Under the pieces are notes generated by a model. The model was not told the origin of the DNA. It made no database searches and saw only the letters and a program-made list of their open reading frames with translations. Below are positions 13,736 to 16,123 of a stretch of 16,123 bases of DNA, one piece after another. Made by a program: the position numbers and the translations under genes. Positions within the stretch are counted from its first letter, which is position 1, and every line of letters starts with the position of its first letter. Origin of the DNA: CBFCZU01 sp965602635 (GTDB lineage: Bacteria > Planctomycetota > Phycisphaerae > SM23-33); assembly GCA_965602635.1 (NCBI GenBank), contig CBFCZU010000081.1, positions 1-16,123 of the forward strand, written 5' to 3'.

Positions 13736-14773
13736 TCAGCGCGCGACCTGCCGCTCCCAGCGCGCCAGCTCCGGCGAGAAGAGCTTCAGCCTGGCCTTCT
13801 TGTACTCGGCGGCGGTGGGCAGCTCGACGCGCGGGCAGTCGCCGCCGGCGGCCGCGATGGACGCGATCGCGCCGGCGACCTCGTCTCGATCCCGCCCGTG
13901 AACCATCGTGTAAAGATTGTACGGCCAGTCGGGCTGGGCGGCGCGCAGGTAGCAGTGGCTGACGGCGGCGAGCCGCGCCGCGTGCCGGGCGAAGGCGTCC
14001 GCCCCCTCGACCGGCACCTGCCAGGCGACCAGGACGTTGGCCCTGGCCCCGGCGAGGCGGTGGCGAAGCACGGCCGAGTACCGTCGCATCCACCCGGCCG
14101 AGAGGAAATCCGCCGCGTGGACCAGCAGGTCATCGGCGGAGAAGCCCGCGCCCGCCGCGAGGTCGGCGAACGGCTTGGCGACGGCCGCCAGCGGCACCTG
14201 GAGGGCCCGAATCGCGCGGACCTGCTCGGGCGACGGGGCCTCTTCGAGACGAGCCGCGGGAGCGCCCGTGGCGGCATCGGCGGTCGCCCCCGGCCGCCCG
14301 CCGCCGGACATGTTGAAGCGGACGTCGAGCTTGTAGCGACGGACCGCCGGCAGGGAGAAGATCGACTCGGCGCCGATCATCTCGCCCAGGCGGTCGATCG
14401 TCGCGCTCAGGCCCAGGCTCGACTCCGGCGGCACCGAGAGCGTGAACCAGAGATTGAGCTGCCCGTCGCGCCCGTAGCAGTGCGAGACGCCGGGGTGGGC
14501 GGCGACGATCCGCCCGGCATCGTCGATCTGCCCGGGCGCACAGCGGGCGGCGACCAGCGTGGTGGCGCAGCCCAGCGCGGCCGCGTCGAAGATGCCGGCG
14601 ATCTCCCGAATCACTCCGCCCGGCCCGGAGAGGCCCGAGACGCGGGCGATGACCTCCGCCTCATCCACGCCCAGCGACAGGGCAAGCTGCGCGAACGGCC
14701 TGGGCACCAGCGGCACGGACCGCTGCACCTCGTCGAGCAGCAGGCGGTCAAGCTGATCTAGCTGTGCACTCAC
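13736..14773 (-). CDS. Fused two-domain siroheme decarboxylase, AhbA-AhbB-like (Lrp/AsnC type)
   Basis: AhbA and AhbB together decarboxylate siroheme to didecarboxysiroheme, an intermediate of alternative heme b and heme d1 synthesis; here both halves lie in one 345-aa chain. The first half (about 5-155) has a winged-helix start (DRLLLDEVQ), IREIAGIFDAAALG (55-68) and HCYGRDGQLNLWFTL (98-112). A Gly/Ala-rich linker spans about 156-182. The second half (183-345) has RRYSAVLRHR (230-239), SHCYLRAAQPDWPY (272-285), NLYTMVHG (286-293) and the terminal EYKKARLKLF. Both halves keep the HCY...NL(W/Y) signature of the NirD/L/G/H-AhbA/B family. GTG 14773 has only a weak GGGA upstream. The usp gene ends 64 bases upstream on the same strand. 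No nir or other ahb genes are in the window. A plain Lrp regulator is less likely. Confidence 0.85.
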   Translation of the reverse strand: MSAQLDQLDRLLLDEVQRSVPLVPRPFAQLALSLGVDEAEVIARVSGLSGPGGVIREIAGIFDAAALGCATTLVAARCAPGQIDDAGRIVAAHPGVSHCYGRDGQLNLWFTLSVPPESSLGLSATIDRLGEMIGAESIFSLPAVRRYKLDVRFNMSGGGRPGATADAATGAPAARLEEAPSPEQVRAIRALQVPLAAVAKPFADLAAGAGFSADDLLVHAADFLSAGWMRRYSAVLRHRLAGARANVLVAWQVPVEGADAFARHAARLAAVSHCYLRAAQPDWPYNLYTMVHGRDRDEVAGAIASIAAAGGDCPRVELPTAAEYKKARLKLFSPELARWERQVAR

Positions 14774-14837
14774 GGGCGGATCCCACGAAAGTCGCGCGGC
14801 GAGGGTAGCGTTGCTTACCGACCGGGCGGGCGCTCTC

Positions 14838-15305
14838 CTACGGCATCTCGAACCTGTGCTCGGGGTGGCGGACGGCCAGCACGGGGCAGGGGCTCTTGCG
14901 GACGACCTTGTCGGCGACCGAGCCCATCAGCGCCTGGCGCAGGGCGCCCCAGCCGTGGGTGCCCACGACGATCATGCCCACGTCGTTCTCGCGGGCGTAG
15001 CGGATGATTTCCACGAACGGCCGGCCGCGGAGGAGCCGCTTGGTGACGGGCAGGTCGGGCGGGAGCTTTCCTTCCAGGAAATCGTCGAGCTGCCTTTCGG
15101 CGGCGGGCAGGAGGTCCTCGATGGCCGGGCCCGCCGGAAGCGTGGCCGCGTCGAACGTCAGCCAGTACTGGTAGCTGTCGTCCACCACGTTAATGCAGTG
15201 CAGCTCGGCGTCGCACTTGACGGCCAGGCTCACCGCGTACTGAAGCGCCCAGGCGGAGAGGTCGGAGAAGTCCGTCGCGTACAGGATCTTCTTGATCTCG
15301 ACCAT
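14838..15305 (-). CDS. Universal stress protein (UspA family)
   Basis: A single-domain, 155-aa cytoplasmic Usp. N-terminal KKILYATDFSDLSAWALQYA (5-24) is the first strand-helix of the fold, with the acidic residue near the nucleotide site. The ATP-binding signature G-2x-G-9x-G-S is complete: Gly115, Gly118, Gly128, Ser129 in GTHGWGALRQALMGS. SPCPVLAVR (138-146) is the final strand. It is therefore expected to be the ATP-binding rather than the UspA-like non-binding subtype. ATG 15305 lies 12 bases after the stop of the flotillin-linked gene, so co-transcription is likely. Confidence 0.95.
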   Translation of the reverse strand: MVEIKKILYATDFSDLSAWALQYAVSLAVKCDAELHCINVVDDSYQYWLTFDAATLPAGPAIEDLLPAAERQLDDFLEGKLPPDLPVTKRLLRGRPFVEIIRYARENDVGMIVVGTHGWGALRQALMGSVADKVVRKSPCPVLAVRHPEHRFEMP

Positions 15306-15317
15306 GCCAGTGCGTCC

Positions 15318-15935
15318 TCAGAGATCCCAGATCTCCGACCCCCGCCGCAGGGCCTTTGGCGGGCCGAGGATTTCCGCCTGCACAATCCCCCGCGCGGCCT
15401 CGTTGCGGTCGGCGAGGTTCAGTTTCAGCGCGAGCGGCTGGGCCCTCTCGGCGTCCGGAGGCGGGGCCGCGGCGGTGGTATCGAGGCGTCCGAGCTTGCG
15501 CGCGGGGCTCCCGAGTTCACGGGAAACAACGCTGCCTTCACCCGGGCTGGCCCGGCGTTTGGCGGTCTTGGGGGCCGGCTTGGGCCTGCGCCGCTGCGTC
15601 TGGGCCGGAGGAGGCGGGGGGGGCTTGGTGGGCGCGGCCGGCTGCTCGCCTGCCAGTGCCTGCCGCAGGACCGTCATCACCTGCTGGCCGGGGGTGGGCT
15701 CGCGCTGCGCAGGCGCCGCGGGCTTGGCCGGCGACTCCCGCGCGGGGCCGCCGTAGCGGGCGCGGTGCTCCTGCTCGTACTCCCGCTCCATCCGCTCGGC
15801 CTTCTCCTGCTCGTACTTCTGCTTCGCCATGGAGAGCAGCTTCGCGATGGCGCCGATGACCAGCAGGGCGATGATCGGCACCAGCCGCCAGATACTCTCG
15901 TCCGCGGCCAGAATGTGGTAGCAGTCACCAGTCAT
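15318..15935 (-). CDS. Membrane-anchored Pro-rich protein encoded behind floA
   Basis: A 205-aa protein of unrecognised family. One membrane helix near the N-terminus (about 15-35, WRLVPIIALLVIGAIAKLL) is followed by a highly charged helical stretch (KQKYEQEKAERMEREYEQE, 38-56). A long Pro/Ala/Arg-rich disordered region covers about 62-165 with a run of six prolines (105-110). A compact C-terminal segment follows (about 168-197): LALKLNLADRNEAARGIV then QAEILGPPKALR. This final segment looks like the conserved part; from memory, a similar EILGPPKAxR end occurs in planctomycete proteins next to flotillin genes. ATG 15935 has GAGG upstream and lies 35 bases after the floA stop. An anchor or adaptor at flotillin membrane domains is a guess. 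Confidence 0.75.
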   Translation of the reverse strand: MTGDCYHILAADESIWRLVPIIALLVIGAIAKLLSMAKQKYEQEKAERMEREYEQEHRARYGGPARESPAKPAAPAQREPTPGQQVMTVLRQALAGEQPAAPTKPPPPPPAQTQRRRPKPAPKTAKRRASPGEGSVVSRELGSPARKLGRLDTTAAAPPPDAERAQPLALKLNLADRNEAARGIVQAEILGPPKALRRGSEIWDL

Positions 15936-15970
15936 CGCTCGTGCCTCTGCCGGGCGTCGGTCTCCGTCGG

Positions 15971-16123
15971 TCAGGTCTGGGGCTTGTCGCCGCCGGTTCC
16001 CGGCCCGCCGCCGATCTTATCGCGCATCTGGGTATCGGCCTGGATGTTCCGCATGCGGTAATAGTCCATGATCCCGAAGTTGCCCGCGCGGAAGGCCTCG
16101 GCCATGGCCTTGGGGATCTCCGC
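15971..16123 (-). CDS. floA: Flotillin-like protein FloA, C-terminal 50 residues (gene runs off the right edge)
   Basis: The minus-strand frame entering at 16123 reads 50 codons to a TGA at 15971-15973. It contains EIPKAMAEAFRAGNFG, then IMDYYRMRNIQADTQMRDKI, followed by a Gly-rich tail ending DKPQT. The pattern (P)xAxAxAFRxGNxGIMDYYxxxNIxADTxMRxxI is the characteristic end of the FloA/YqfA family of SPFH-like scaffold proteins that organise membrane microdomains. The N-terminal membrane anchor and SPFH domain lie outside the window. The downstream neighbours (Pro-rich membrane protein, Usp, AhbAB-like) are on the same strand with short gaps and may share its transcript. Confidence 0.9.
   Translation of the reverse strand, partial: AEIPKAMAEAFRAGNFGIMDYYRMRNIQADTQMRDKIGGGPGTGGDKPQT

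Noticed and set aside
1..16123. CRISPR arrays, tRNA/rRNA genes, insertion sequences and prophage
   Set aside because: No spaced direct repeats, clover-leaf sequences, transposase genes or terminal inverted repeats were recognised; the lone tyrosine recombinase has no integration-element neighbours.

Overview
The window is a very GC-rich bacterial chromosome segment, densely packed with genes on both strands and with many GTG starts. It carries 18 complete protein genes and the 3' end of a nineteenth. No rRNA, tRNA, CRISPR array, insertion sequence or prophage was seen, and no gene-free stretch exceeds about 180 bases. The combination of McsA/McsB, a FloA-type flotillin followed by a Pro-rich membrane protein, an ECF sigma operon and secreted proteins with Ala/Thr/Arg/Pro linkers suggests a planctomycete, perhaps Phycisphaerae-like. 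This assignment is inference from gene content; no marker gene is present.

Left part (1-4250): two minus-strand genes, a GH4 glycosidase and a secreted protein with two SIS-like domains, share an identical 11-base ribosome-binding leader. Divergent from them is a XerC/D tyrosine recombinase whose stop codon overlaps that of the convergent gene for the ribosome-rescue factor ArfB.

Middle (4248-10248, all minus strand). In order of transcription it runs: a flavoprotein with a cysteine cluster; an ECF sigma factor, its membrane anti-sigma partner and a basic secreted helical protein, each joined to the next by a GTGA start/stop overlap; a divergent 6-pyruvoyl-tetrahydropterin-synthase-like protein; McsA and McsB (also GTGA-coupled) with a TIM-barrel sugar-phosphate isomerase/epimerase just behind; then ArfB. 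McsB lacks the aspartate of the allosteric phosphoarginine site, and McsA has lost one zinc-ligand cysteine.

Right part: a plus-strand operon (10424-13723) with a good sigma-70-type promoter encodes a 70-residue protein, two CUT1 sugar ABC permeases and a solute-binding protein, with no ATPase. Convergent to it is a minus-strand run: the tail of floA, a membrane-anchored Pro-rich protein, a universal stress protein and a two-domain (AhbA+AhbB-like) siroheme decarboxylase.

The themes are oligosaccharide uptake and breakdown (GH4, ABC operon), envelope stress sensing (sigma module, flotillin), protein quality control (McsAB, ArfB) and tetrapyrrole metabolism. The candidates most worth following up are the sigma/anti-sigma/secreted-protein triad, the divergent McsAB pair, the PTPS relative without its catalytic triad, the exported SIS protein and the flotillin-linked membrane protein.
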